Below, one piece after another: positions 1-6,134 of a stretch of 9,507 nt of DNA. This DNA comes from an uncultured Oscillospiraceae bacterium. Lineage in GTDB: Bacteria; Bacillota; Clostridia; Oscillospirales; Oscillospiraceae. The stretch lies in the NCBI GenBank assembly GCA_900768135.1, contig CAAGBT010000083.1:1-9507 (forward strand), given 5' to 3'. Within the stretch, counting starts at the first letter, position 1; each line of letters begins with the position of its first letter. The translations under genes and the position numbers were made by a program. Under the pieces are notes generated by a model. It worked only from the letters and a program-made list of their open reading frames with translations. It did no database searches and was not told the origin of the DNA.

Positions 1-1
1 G

Positions 2-181
2 AAGACCGCACTCAAGAAGTTCGAGGCGGCTGCCGCTGAAGGCAATCGCACCGAGGCCGAGAGCGCTTACAAGGTCGCAGTCAAGACTGTCGATAAGGCT
101 GCTGCAAAGGGTATTCTTCACAAGAATAACGCCGCGCACAAGAAGAGCGCGCTGACCCTGAAGCTCAACAGCGTTGGCTAA
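2..181 (+). CDS. rpsT: 30S ribosomal protein S20, C-terminal part
   Basis: This is the 3' part of the S20 gene; its start lies left of the window. Reading codons from base 2 gives 59 residues ending at the TAA at 179-181. The product is rich in Lys and Ala and contains AVKTVDKAAAKGILHKNNAA, the typical C-terminal helix of bacterial S20, which binds 16S rRNA in the small subunit during assembly. S20 is usually about 85-95 aa, so roughly one third is missing only because of the window edge. Its 14 Ala codons are mixed (5 GCT, 3 GCC, 3 GCA, 3 GCG), unlike the GCG-dominated neighbours, as expected for a highly expressed gene. A strong terminator follows 12 nt after the stop, so it is probably the last or only gene of its transcript. 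Confidence 0.95.
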   Translation, partial: KTALKKFEAAAAEGNRTEAESAYKVAVKTVDKAAAKGILHKNNAAHKKSALTLKLNSVG

Positions 182-193
182 TCGAGCGAAATG

Positions 194-222
194 AGAGACG
201 TCCGCAGGGACGTCTCTTTTTT
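194..222 (+). terminator. Rho-independent terminator of rpsT
   Basis: A perfect 10-bp stem (194-203 with 208-217) closes a GCAG loop and runs into a six-T tract at 217-222. It lies 12 nt past the rpsT stop codon. Confidence 0.93.
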
Positions 223-233
223 GTTGTCCGCAG

Positions 234-268
234 AAAAAACGCCCCGCTCTGATAGAAGAGCGGGGCGT
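234..268 (-). terminator. Rho-independent terminator of the minus-strand P-loop gene
   Basis: A perfect 12-bp GC-rich stem (268-257 with 250-239, loop 251-256) is followed on the minus strand by six T (239-234). It lies 27 nt past the stop of the gene at 296-706. Together with the rpsT terminator 11 nt away it forms a back-to-back insulator between two convergent transcripts. Confidence 0.9.
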
Positions 269-295
269 GCTGTTCGGGCCGGTGCGCGGGGAGAA

Positions 296-706
296 TCAGA
301 GGAACTTCTGCATCCCGTCGGTGGCGAGCTGCGGGTCGCCGGAGACGGAGACAGTGAACTTTACGCCGGAGGCCACGCTGAAGCGCTCCAGCTCATTGAG
401 GAAGTCCTCGGCCGCCTGGTTGCACTCGCCGTGGACGATCTTGAAAAGGTTGTCGATGAAGATGTGGGAAATATCGTAATTGCCGGCGTACAGGCCGCAG
501 AGGAATCCGCGCAGCGCCTCGTAAGAGGAGAGGCTGTACTCGTCGGCAGAGATCAGACGAACGTGATAATGAATGTCGAAGGTCATGGTGGACTTGGCCT
601 CGATGCAAACGACGCTGCCGTTGTCCTCCTGCGCCGTGGCGTTGATCATTTCGATCAGCTTCTTGGTCTTGCCGGTGCCTTTTTCACCCATGATGAGCCT
701 GACCAT
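296..706 (-). CDS. Small P-loop ATPase-like protein of unknown function
   Basis: A 136-aa protein. A near-perfect Walker A motif, GEKGTGKTK, sits at residues 7-15 right at the N-terminus. A hydrophobic strand ending in Asp (IFIDN, 82-86) is a plausible Walker B, and a later strand TVSVSGD (118-124) is a possible sensor strand. There is no signal peptide, membrane helix or added domain, so it is a minimal nucleotide-binding fold, shorter than most AAA+ or RecA proteins. I recall similar short proteins in Clostridia being auto-annotated as ATP-binding or 'twitching motility PilT', but no secretion-ATPase motifs beyond Walker A are visible, so I give no function. The ATG at 706 has a good AAAGGAG site at 717-723. 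It is monocistronic: its own candidate promoter is upstream and its own terminator downstream. Expression at the protein level is an inference. Confidence 0.85.
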   Translation of the reverse strand: MVRLIMGEKGTGKTKKLIEMINATAQEDNGSVVCIEAKSTMTFDIHYHVRLISADEYSLSSYEALRGFLCGLYAGNYDISHIFIDNLFKIVHGECNQAAEDFLNELERFSVASGVKFTVSVSGDPQLATDGMQKFL

Positions 707-767
707 AAGAAATCACTCCTTTCAATCGCTTCCCGCCGCCCTGTGCGGCGATCCTGCTTATGTATCC

Positions 768-796
768 AGCATAGCATATTCGGGGGAATTTTGCAA
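768..796 (-). promoter_or_regulatory. Candidate sigma-A promoter for the P-loop gene
   Basis: Read on the minus strand: a TTGCAA -35 (796-791), a 17-nt spacer and a TATGCT -10 (773-768). Each hexamer matches consensus at 4 of 6 positions. This would give a leader of about 55 nt before the ATG at 706. The match is moderate, so the call is tentative. Confidence 0.45.
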
Positions 797-824
797 TGCT
801 GAAAGAAAAGTTTCAAGTTTATTC

Positions 825-850
825 AAAAAGCTTGCGGGCCTTTACCGCAG
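825..850 (-). terminator. Possible weak terminator overlapping the pgi stop
   Basis: On the minus strand a short 5-bp stem (849-845 with 837-833) spans the pgi stop codon in its loop, and five T follow at 829-825. The stem is short, so it may be inefficient and allow some readthrough towards the P-loop gene. Confidence 0.35.
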
Positions 851-2173
851 GCGGGCGCGCAGCGCCTCGCCCATGTCCTCGTAGCCGGGCTTGCCCAGCA
901 GGGCGAACATATTTTTCTTGTATGCCTCCACGCCGGGCTGGTCGAAGGGGTTCACGCCCAGCAGGTATCCGCTCAGGCCGCAGGCGTACTCAAAGAAATA
1001 GATGAGCTGGCCAAGCGTGCGGGCGTTGTTCTGCCCCGCGTTTACGATAATATTGGGCACACCGCCCTCCACATGGGCGAGAAGCGTGCCGTCCATCGCC
1101 TGGCGGTTGATGAAGTCCATGGTCTTGCCGGCGAGGAAGTTCAGCCCGTCGCCGTTCGACGCATCGTAAGGGACAACGGCCTGACCATCGCTCGCGGCAA
1201 AGCGGACGACCGTTTCCATCAGCGTGCGCTCGCCCTGCTGGATGTACTGGCCCATGGAGTGCAGGTCGGCGGTGAAATCGACGCTGGCGGGGAAGAGGCC
1301 CTTTTCCTCCTTGCCCTCGCTCTCGCCGTAGAGCTGCTTCCACCACTCCGCCATAAAACGGAACGACGGCTCGAAGCACGCCAGCAGCTCGATCTTCTTG
1401 CCGCTGCGGTACAGCTCGTGGCGGATGGCGGCATACTGCCACGCCGGGTTTTCAAAGGCGTTCTGCGCGCAGAGCGCCATCATCTCCTGCGCGCCGCCCA
1501 TCAGCGCGGAGAGATCCACGCCTGCAACGGCAATGGGGAGCAGACCCACGGCGGTCAGCACGCTGTAGCGCCCGCCGACGTTATCGGGAACGACAAATTC
1601 CTTGTAGCCCTCCTGGTCGGCAAGGGACTTGAGCGCGCCGCGGTGCGCATCGGTCGTGGCGTAGATGCGCTTTGCCGCCTCCGCGCGGCCGTACTTCCGT
1701 TCCAGCTTTTCGCGGAAGAAGCGGAAGGCGACGGCAGGTTCGGTGGTCGTGCCGGACTTGGAGATGACGTTGACGGAAAAATCGTCCTCGCCGATGAGAT
1801 CCATCACCTCGTTGAGCGCGTCGGACGAGAGGCCGTTGCCGATGAAGTAGATGTTCGGGGTGGATTTTTTCTTCAGGTTGTAGTTGGGCGAGCAGAGGCA
1901 CTCGATCACGCCGCGCGCGCCCAGATAGCTGCCGCCGATGCCGATGACGACGAGCGCGCTGGAGTCGGACTGGATCTTCTTCGCCGCAGCGAGGATGCGC
2001 GCGTACTCGCCTTTGTCATAGTCGCGCGGGAGCGTGACCCAGCCAAGAAAGTCGCTGCCCTTTCCGCCGCCGTTTTGCAGCCAGTCCGCCGCGCGCTGAA
2101 GGCGCGGAAGAAGCGCGGCCTGATACGGCAGCGTCAGGAAGGACGCGGCATGGGAAACATCGATAGACAACAT
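842..2173 (-). CDS. pgi: Glucose-6-phosphate isomerase
   Basis: A 443-aa cytosolic enzyme that interconverts glucose 6-phosphate and fructose 6-phosphate in glycolysis and gluconeogenesis. The length is that of the short Firmicute-type Pgi (about 450 aa). Visible landmarks: VVIGIGGSYLGARG (75-88), the sugar-phosphate-binding SIS loop SKSGTTTE (138-145), the family signature DNVGGRYSVLTAVG (197-210), the catalytic Glu284 in LYGESEGK, His305 in DLHSMGQY, and the C-terminal signature ending QPGVEAYKK with the catalytic Lys419. All key residues are present, so the enzyme should be active. The ATG at 2173 is preceded by AGGAGG (2187-2182) at a good distance. A candidate promoter lies just upstream, suggesting a single-gene transcript. 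The next gene upstream diverges and the next downstream has its own promoter. Confidence 0.97.
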   Translation of the reverse strand: MLSIDVSHAASFLTLPYQAALLPRLQRAADWLQNGGGKGSDFLGWVTLPRDYDKGEYARILAAAKKIQSDSSALVVIGIGGSYLGARGVIECLCSPNYNLKKKSTPNIYFIGNGLSSDALNEVMDLIGEDDFSVNVISKSGTTTEPAVAFRFFREKLERKYGRAEAAKRIYATTDAHRGALKSLADQEGYKEFVVPDNVGGRYSVLTAVGLLPIAVAGVDLSALMGGAQEMMALCAQNAFENPAWQYAAIRHELYRSGKKIELLACFEPSFRFMAEWWKQLYGESEGKEEKGLFPASVDFTADLHSMGQYIQQGERTLMETVVRFAASDGQAVVPYDASNGDGLNFLAGKTMDFINRQAMDGTLLAHVEGGVPNIIVNAGQNNARTLGQLIYFFEYACGLSGYLLGVNPFDQPGVEAYKKNMFALLGKPGYEDMGEALRARLR

Positions 2174-2214
2174 GATAAAACCCTCCTAACCATACAGGTA
2201 AATGATGATTCTGC

Positions 2215-2243
2215 ATTGTAGCACAACGGACGCGAAAGGACAA
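2215..2243 (-). promoter_or_regulatory. Candidate sigma-A promoter for pgi
   Basis: On the minus strand: TTGTCC (2243-2238), a 17-nt spacer, and TACAAT (2220-2215) preceded by TGC, giving an extended -10. The leader would be about 35 nt and carries the AGGAGG site of pgi. Confidence 0.6.
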
Positions 2244-2278
2244 GCCGAAAACGGCGGGAAATGCGGGGGAAAGTTTGT

Positions 2279-2340
2279 CCGCCGCTTGCGCGGCGGCGCA
2301 GGATGTGATATCGTATCTGCGGCGGGCCGTCCTGCCGCAG
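2279..2340 (+). promoter_or_regulatory. Leader/operator region of the CsoR-like gene with two inverted repeats
   Basis: Two GC-rich inverted repeats lie upstream of the repressor gene. One is a perfect 7-bp repeat (2279-2285 with 2290-2296, TTGC between). The other is a 10-bp repeat with one G-T pair (2317-2326 with 2331-2340, CCGT between). Neither is followed by a T tract, so they are not terminators. A weak promoter-like pair, TTGCGC (2286-2291) and TATCGT (2309-2314) with a 17-nt spacer, lies between and over them. CsoR proteins usually repress their own gene through GC-rich pseudo-palindromes, so one repeat could be the operator; this is inference. Confidence 0.3.
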
Positions 2341-2363
2341 AAAAACAACAGGAGGCGGAAGCG

Positions 2364-2675
2364 ATGCAGGAGCAGGCGCACAAGCAGCATGGACATTCCC
2401 ACGGCCACACCCATTCCCACGAGCATACGCGCGCGGTGGTGAACCGCCTTTCCCGCGCGATCGGGCATCTGGAGGCGGTGAAGCGCATGGCGGAGGAGGA
2501 ACGCGACTGCTCGGAGCTGCTGGTGCAGCTGGCGGCGGTGCGCTCGGCGCTGAATGCAACGAGCCGCATCATCCTGAAGGATCACATTGCCCACTGCATC
2601 GTGGACGCGGTGGAACACGGCGACCAGGAAACGCTGGAGGCGCTGAACCAGGCCATTGACCGGATGATGGAATAA
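2364..2675 (+). CDS. CsoR/DUF156-family metal-sensing transcriptional repressor with His-rich N-terminus
   Basis: A 103-aa all-helical protein of the CsoR/RcnR/FrmR family (DUF156), which forms tetramers that release DNA on binding metal or a reactive ligand. The copper ligands of CsoR appear with exact spacing: Cys49, His74 and Cys78 (C-x24-H-x3-C), pointing to a Cu(I) sensor rather than a formaldehyde (FrmR) or persulfide (CstR) sensor. The N-terminus is unusual: HGHSHGHTHSHEH at residues 9-21 could bind Ni, Zn, Co or Cu. I chose the ATG at 2364 because AGGAGG (2350-2355) lies 8 nt before it; the frame is open further upstream to 2202, but that stretch has no site and no family similarity. 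No copA, copZ or other metal transporter is beside it, so its targets lie elsewhere or it controls only itself. It converges on the next gene with 12 nt between stops. Its Ala codons are 10 GCG of 13. The exact metal is inferred. Confidence 0.9.
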   Translation: MQEQAHKQHGHSHGHTHSHEHTRAVVNRLSRAIGHLEAVKRMAEEERDCSELLVQLAAVRSALNATSRIILKDHIAHCIVDAVEHGDQETLEALNQAIDRMME

Positions 2676-2687
2676 GAGCGCGGGCGG

Positions 2688-3779
2688 TCAGGCGAAGTAA
2701 AGCACCAGCAGATCGACGACCGCGCCGTAGCTCTGCGTACCCAGCTCGTCGCCGTAGGAGCGGATCATGCTGTCGTTGAGCGACTGGGTGACGGAGGCGG
2801 CCGGCCCATCGTACTGCGCCCAGTAGGCGCTGTTGGCGCGCAGGTCGGAAACAACGCAGGCGGGAAGGCCGCTGCGGATCGCCTGCCACGCCTCGGGATC
2901 GGTGCGGTAGAGCGCGTTGCCAAGGTGGATATAGCCGAGCATCCAGCCGGCGTAATTATAGTTGGCATCGCCGCAGCGCGTGCAGGCGAGAATGGCGAGA
3001 AAGTTGCACTGCTGCTCGGACGCGATGCCGCGCTGGTGTGCCAGCTCGTGCGCGCAGGTAGAGGCCAGCAGCATCGCGGGGGAATCCATGTTCACGTTCG
3101 ACTCGCCGGTGAATGGGAAATAGAAGCCCGTGAAGTTCATCGCGCTCATGACCTTGGAGAAAAAAACGCCCTTGGGCCGCTGATCTGGCATATCCAGCAG
3201 CGGGAACTCATCATACAGGCAGTCGTACACCGTGCCGGCGTAGTCTAAAATCTCCTGCCGGCCGGCAGCGAAGAGGCCGTTTTCATCGCGGGCAACGTGC
3301 GCCGACGCTTCGGCAAGGCCGTCCGCAAAATACTGCGTGACGCGAACCAGATCCTCATACGAGACAGGCTCGGGCGTGAGATCGGTCATATCGCAGAAGT
3401 CGTCGGCATAGTAGTTTGCGCCCCAGAGGACGCAGAACGCGGCGTAGACTGTGAGAAACAAATCGAGCGCAAAAAGCGCGCAGCGGTACGCGGCGCGCCC
3501 TTTTTTGCGTGATTTGACGAGATAGCGCACCATCAGCACGAGCAGCACGAGCGCTGTGACCGCTGCGAGCACGTATAAAAGCTCCGCGACAGAAAACGGC
3601 AGCGCCGCGCATGCGCGGCCCAAAAACTGCTCAAAGGGCAGCGTGACGTCGTAGACGAGAATGTTCATCGCTGCGCGGTCATTGCGCAGCAGGAGAAACG
3701 CAGCAAGGACTGCGCCGCAGGCGAAAAGCCAGCGGTGCAGTCCTCTGTTTTCCCGATATAAGGATAGAAAGCGTTTCAT
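2688..3779 (-). CDS. DUF3810 family membrane protein with HExxH zinc-peptidase motif
   Basis: A 363-aa protein. Three hydrophobic segments lie in the N-terminal third (about 17-32, 64-87 and 102-119), followed by a large soluble domain. That domain holds HELAHQRG (HELAH at 244-248), the HExxH zinc-binding motif, and Glu255 in ASEQQCNF, a likely third ligand as in gluzincins. The layout and motif fit the DUF3810 family, common in Firmicutes and Bacteroidetes and without an established substrate. The Cys-rich stretch 258-269 is also notable. The start at 3779 is only one base from the stop of the upstream AI-2E-family gene (TGATATG), and there is no clear ribosome binding site, so translation probably depends on coupling to that gene. 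The two membrane proteins are therefore likely made together. Protease activity is predicted from the motif only. There is no visible terminator after its stop. Confidence 0.88.
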   Translation of the reverse strand: MKRFLSLYRENRGLHRWLFACGAVLAAFLLLRNDRAAMNILVYDVTLPFEQFLGRACAALPFSVAELLYVLAAVTALVLLVLMVRYLVKSRKKGRAAYRCALFALDLFLTVYAAFCVLWGANYYADDFCDMTDLTPEPVSYEDLVRVTQYFADGLAEASAHVARDENGLFAAGRQEILDYAGTVYDCLYDEFPLLDMPDQRPKGVFFSKVMSAMNFTGFYFPFTGESNVNMDSPAMLLASTCAHELAHQRGIASEQQCNFLAILACTRCGDANYNYAGWMLGYIHLGNALYRTDPEAWQAIRSGLPACVVSDLRANSAYWAQYDGPAASVTQSLNDSMIRSYGDELGTQSYGAVVDLLVLYFA

Positions 3780-3780
3780 A

Positions 3781-4986
3781 TCATTCTCTGGGCGGTTCGG
3801 CTTCCGCGGCAGGCGCCGCGGCGGGAGAGGTGAACATCGTATCGTCCGTTACGCCCTTTCGGGCAAGGCTGCGGCTGGTGAACCAGCCGACCGCCGAGCT
3901 GATGCAGGCAAACACCGGCACGCCGAGGAACATACCCAGCACGCCGCCGAAGCCGCCGCCCACCACAATGGCCACGATGACCCAGAAGCTCGAAATGCCG
4001 GTGGACTTGCCGAGGATCTTGGGGCCGAGAATGTTGCCGTCGAACTGCTGGAGGGCGATGATGAAAATGACGAAGTACAGGCACTGCTTCGGGCTGACGA
4101 GCAGGATGAGGAAGGCGCTGGGGATCGCGCCGAGGAAGGGGCCGAACACGGGGATGATGTTCGTCACGCCTACGAACACCGAGATGATGGGCGTATAGGG
4201 GAACTTGAGGATGGAGCAGCAGAGGAAGCAGAGGATGCCGATGATGAGCGAATCGAGCAGCTTGCCGCGCACAAAGCCGCTGAAGATGCGGTCCACTTCA
4301 GCCGTGGCGCGCAGCGTGCGGCGGTAGTGAAGCTCAGGCAGGGCGGCGTAGAGCAGCTTTTTCGACTGCGCGGCGAAGCGCTCCTTGCGCGCGAGCAGGT
4401 AGACCGAGACCATCATGCCGATGAGCAGGTTCTTGAGGAACACCACGATGCTCCAAATGCCGCCCGTCACCGCCACGATAGCGACCTGCGCCTGCGGGAT
4501 CACAGTGTCGGTGACCCATTTGACGAGATTGTCGTAGTAGCTGTTGAGCGCGGCGAGTACCTGATCGGAGAAGGCGGGCTCGTTTTCCATCAGCGCCGTG
4601 ACCCAGTTGTAAACGGTGCGGTAGTAGCTTTCAAAGTTGGAGGCGAGCAGCTTCACGCTGTCAACCAGCTCGGGGATGAGGATGCTGAACATGAGATACA
4701 GCAGCGCCAGCACGAAAAGCCAGGTGATCAGAATGCTCAGGCCGCGCTGAAGCGAGGGCTTGAGCTTTGGAAACGCGCGGAAAAGCGCGCGGTCGCAGAA
4801 ATCGACAAGGGGCGCAAGCAGATAGGCGAACGCCAGGCCGTAGATCACGGGGGAGAGAACGGCCGTCAGCTTGCTGAAAAAGTCAATCAGCACGCGGCTT
4901 TGGAAAAACGTATCGTAAAACAGCAGAATGACGCAGGCGGAAAGCACGAGCGTCAGCCCCAGGCGGAGATAGGTTTTGTGCTTCAT
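3781..4986 (-). CDS. AI-2E family (PerM/YtvI-type) membrane transporter
   Basis: A 401-aa polytopic membrane protein. Hydrophobic segments are near residues 6-25, 41-62, 84-108, 168-198, 243-262, 265-297, 301-314 and 333-369, interrupted by a polar region around 110-165. The family hallmarks are clear: GVTNIIPVFGPFLGAIP (273-289) and QQFDGNILGPKILGKSTGI (313-331). Members of this family (PF01594) have been linked to autoinducer-2 export or to Na+/H+ transport, and the substrate cannot be told from sequence. The tail after residue 385 is Ala/Pro/Glu-rich and probably disordered. I chose the ATG at 4986 because AGGGAGG (4999-4993) lies 6 nt before it; an in-frame ATG 24 codons upstream has no such site. 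It is the first gene of a coupled pair with the DUF3810 gene and diverges from the lipid kinase gene. Confidence 0.93.
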   Translation of the reverse strand: MKHKTYLRLGLTLVLSACVILLFYDTFFQSRVLIDFFSKLTAVLSPVIYGLAFAYLLAPLVDFCDRALFRAFPKLKPSLQRGLSILITWLFVLALLYLMFSILIPELVDSVKLLASNFESYYRTVYNWVTALMENEPAFSDQVLAALNSYYDNLVKWVTDTVIPQAQVAIVAVTGGIWSIVVFLKNLLIGMMVSVYLLARKERFAAQSKKLLYAALPELHYRRTLRATAEVDRIFSGFVRGKLLDSLIIGILCFLCCSILKFPYTPIISVFVGVTNIIPVFGPFLGAIPSAFLILLVSPKQCLYFVIFIIALQQFDGNILGPKILGKSTGISSFWVIVAIVVGGGFGGVLGMFLGVPVFACISSAVGWFTSRSLARKGVTDDTMFTSPAAAPAAEAEPPRE

Positions 4987-5006
4987 GAGCGGCCTCCCTT
5001 TTTCTA

Positions 5007-5023
5007 AGCGTAAATTGTACGCT
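5007..5023 (-). promoter_or_regulatory. Candidate -10 region and inverted repeat upstream of the AI-2E-family gene
   Basis: On the minus strand a TACAAT -10-like hexamer (5019-5014) lies 28 nt before the start codon. It sits inside a 6-bp inverted repeat (AGCGTA 5007-5012, TACGCT 5018-5023, 5 nt apart). No convincing -35 lies at the right distance, so the promoter call is weak. The repeat could be a small operator. Confidence 0.3.
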
Positions 5024-5052
5024 AAAATCAGCTTACTATTTTTTTGCGGGAA

Positions 5053-5081
5053 TTGCAACCGCGCTTTTTCTATGTTATGAT
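5053..5081 (+). promoter_or_regulatory. Candidate sigma-A promoter for the lipid kinase gene
   Basis: TTGCAA (5053-5058), a 17-nt spacer and TATGAT (5076-5081, 5 of 6 matches). The expected start of transcription is near 5088, which gives a leader of about 55 nt. Confidence 0.65.
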
Positions 5082-5090
5082 ATTTTTAAG

Positions 5091-5110
5091 GGTCGCGCCG
5101 CTGCGCGGCC
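5091..5110 (+). other. Hairpin at the 5' end of the kinase mRNA
   Basis: An 8-bp GC-rich stem with one G-U pair (5091-5098 with 5103-5110, loop CGCT) starts only a few bases after the predicted transcription start. It has no T tract, so it is not a terminator. It could protect the 5' end of the mRNA; that role is inferred. Confidence 0.4.
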
Positions 5111-5143
5111 ATTGGTGCAGAACGCAGAAGGGGAGGGGCCTTT

Positions 5144-6037
5144 GTGGACAAAAAGCTGCTCTTTATCGTCAATCCGCGCGCGGGAAAAACCAAGTCCAGC
5201 GCGCCGCTGTTTGAGGCGGTCTCTATCTATTCCGAGGCGGGATATCTTGTGTCGGTGCGGCAGACGCGCGGACGCGGCGATGCGACAGTGCTTGCCGAAA
5301 CGCTCGGCGCAGACTGCGACCTGATCGTCTGCCATGGGGGCGACGGCACGCTGAACGAAACGATCAACGGCGTGATGCGCATCCCGAAGGAAAAGCGGCC
5401 GATGGTGAGCTATCTGCCCGGCGGCAGCACGAACGACTTTGCTGCCAGCCTGAATATCTCGTCCGACCCGGCTGCGGCGGCAAGGTCCGCGATGCGGATG
5501 CAGCCGCGCGCGCTGGACATCGGCCTTTTCGGCCGGCGGAATTTTGTTTATGTCGCCTCGTTTGGCGCGTTCACGCGCACGACCTACACCGTTTCGCAGG
5601 ACATCAAAAATGTATTCGGCCATCTGGCATACCTGCTGGAGGGCGTGAAGGATCTTGACACGCTCTGCCCCTACCGGATGCGCATCACGGCGGACGGCGA
5701 GGTGTTCGATGGGGAATACCTCTTCGGCGCGGTGAGCAATTCCACGTCCATCGCCGGGCTGATGAAGCTTTCGCCGGAGATGGTGGGCTTTAACGATGGG
5801 CTGTTTGAGCTGCTGCTCGTGCCGGTGCCGCGCACGCCGGCGGCGATGCAGGCGCTCCTGCGCACGCTGATCAGCCAGGACTACCGGAATTCCGACGGGA
5901 TGATCTTCCGGCAGGTGCGGCACGTTACAGCGGAGACGGAGGAGGAGATTCCGTGGACGCTGGACGGCGAATACGAACCCGGCGCGCCGCGGGTGGAGAT
6001 CGGCATTGAGGAAAGCGGCATTACGATGCTGCTGTGA
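5144..6037 (+). CDS. YegS/BmrU-type lipid (diacylglycerol) kinase
   Basis: A 297-aa soluble, probably membrane-associated lipid kinase of the diacylglycerol kinase catalytic-domain family (DgkB/YegS/BmrU), which phosphorylates lipids such as diacylglycerol with ATP. Motifs in order: NPRAGK (10-15), the nucleotide-binding GGDGTLNE (65-72), PGGSTNDFA (92-100, where the usual GTxND has Ser for Thr), DGLFE (218-222) with candidate catalytic Asp218 and Glu222, and LDGE (273-276). The length of about 300 aa is typical. In Firmicutes such enzymes return diacylglycerol released during lipoteichoic acid synthesis to the phospholipid pool; whether this one does so is inferred. It starts with GTG at 5144, backed by the purine-rich GGGGAGGGG at 5130-5138. 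It is monocistronic, divergent from the AI-2E gene and convergent with tRNA-Ala. No dedicated plus-strand terminator is visible. Confidence 0.93.
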   Translation: MDKKLLFIVNPRAGKTKSSAPLFEAVSIYSEAGYLVSVRQTRGRGDATVLAETLGADCDLIVCHGGDGTLNETINGVMRIPKEKRPMVSYLPGGSTNDFAASLNISSDPAAAARSAMRMQPRALDIGLFGRRNFVYVASFGAFTRTTYTVSQDIKNVFGHLAYLLEGVKDLDTLCPYRMRITADGEVFDGEYLFGAVSNSTSIAGLMKLSPEMVGFNDGLFELLLVPVPRTPAAMQALLRTLISQDYRNSDGMIFRQVRHVTAETEEEIPWTLDGEYEPGAPRVEIGIEESGITMLL

Positions 6038-6092
6038 AAAACCGCGCGGCGCTTGAGAAATAAAACGACGCGTCCCGCCGGACAGAGCGCGC

Positions 6093-6133
6093 AAAAAAGT
6101 CCGCCGTAATTCCATCAGAATTACGGCGGACTT
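6093..6133 (-). terminator. Rho-independent terminator of tRNA-Ala
   Basis: A perfect 15-bp stem (6133-6119 with 6111-6097, loop 6112-6118) is followed on the minus strand by six T (6098-6093). The hairpin begins one base after the encoded CCA of the tRNA, so the precursor has almost no 3' trailer before the stem. Confidence 0.93.
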
Positions 6134-6134
6134 A

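Noticed and set aside
1073..2221. A 382-codon open frame on the plus strand
   Set aside because: It is the complement of pgi, whose catalytic residues are all intact. Low-complexity Ala/Arg/Glu-rich translation indicates a GC shadow.
2202..2363. 54-codon upstream extension of the CsoR-like gene
   Set aside because: It has no binding site, overlaps the pgi promoter and the inverted repeats, and does not resemble the family. The AGGAGG at 2350-2355 decides for 2364.
3661..5007. A 448-codon open frame on the plus strand, rich in His, Asp, Glu and Arg
   Set aside because: It lies entirely opposite the AI-2E and DUF3810 genes, which have clear family motifs and binding sites. The composition is what the complement of GC-rich membrane-protein codons produces.
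5075..6115. A 346-codon open frame on the minus strand
   Set aside because: It is antisense to the lipid kinase, which has all its motifs, and runs into the tRNA-Ala terminator region. No ribosome binding site or recognisable domain.
6097..6133. Plus-strand terminator for the lipid kinase
   Set aside because: The hairpin is perfect, but the T tract follows only on the minus strand, directly after tRNA-Ala. In the plus direction there is no T run.
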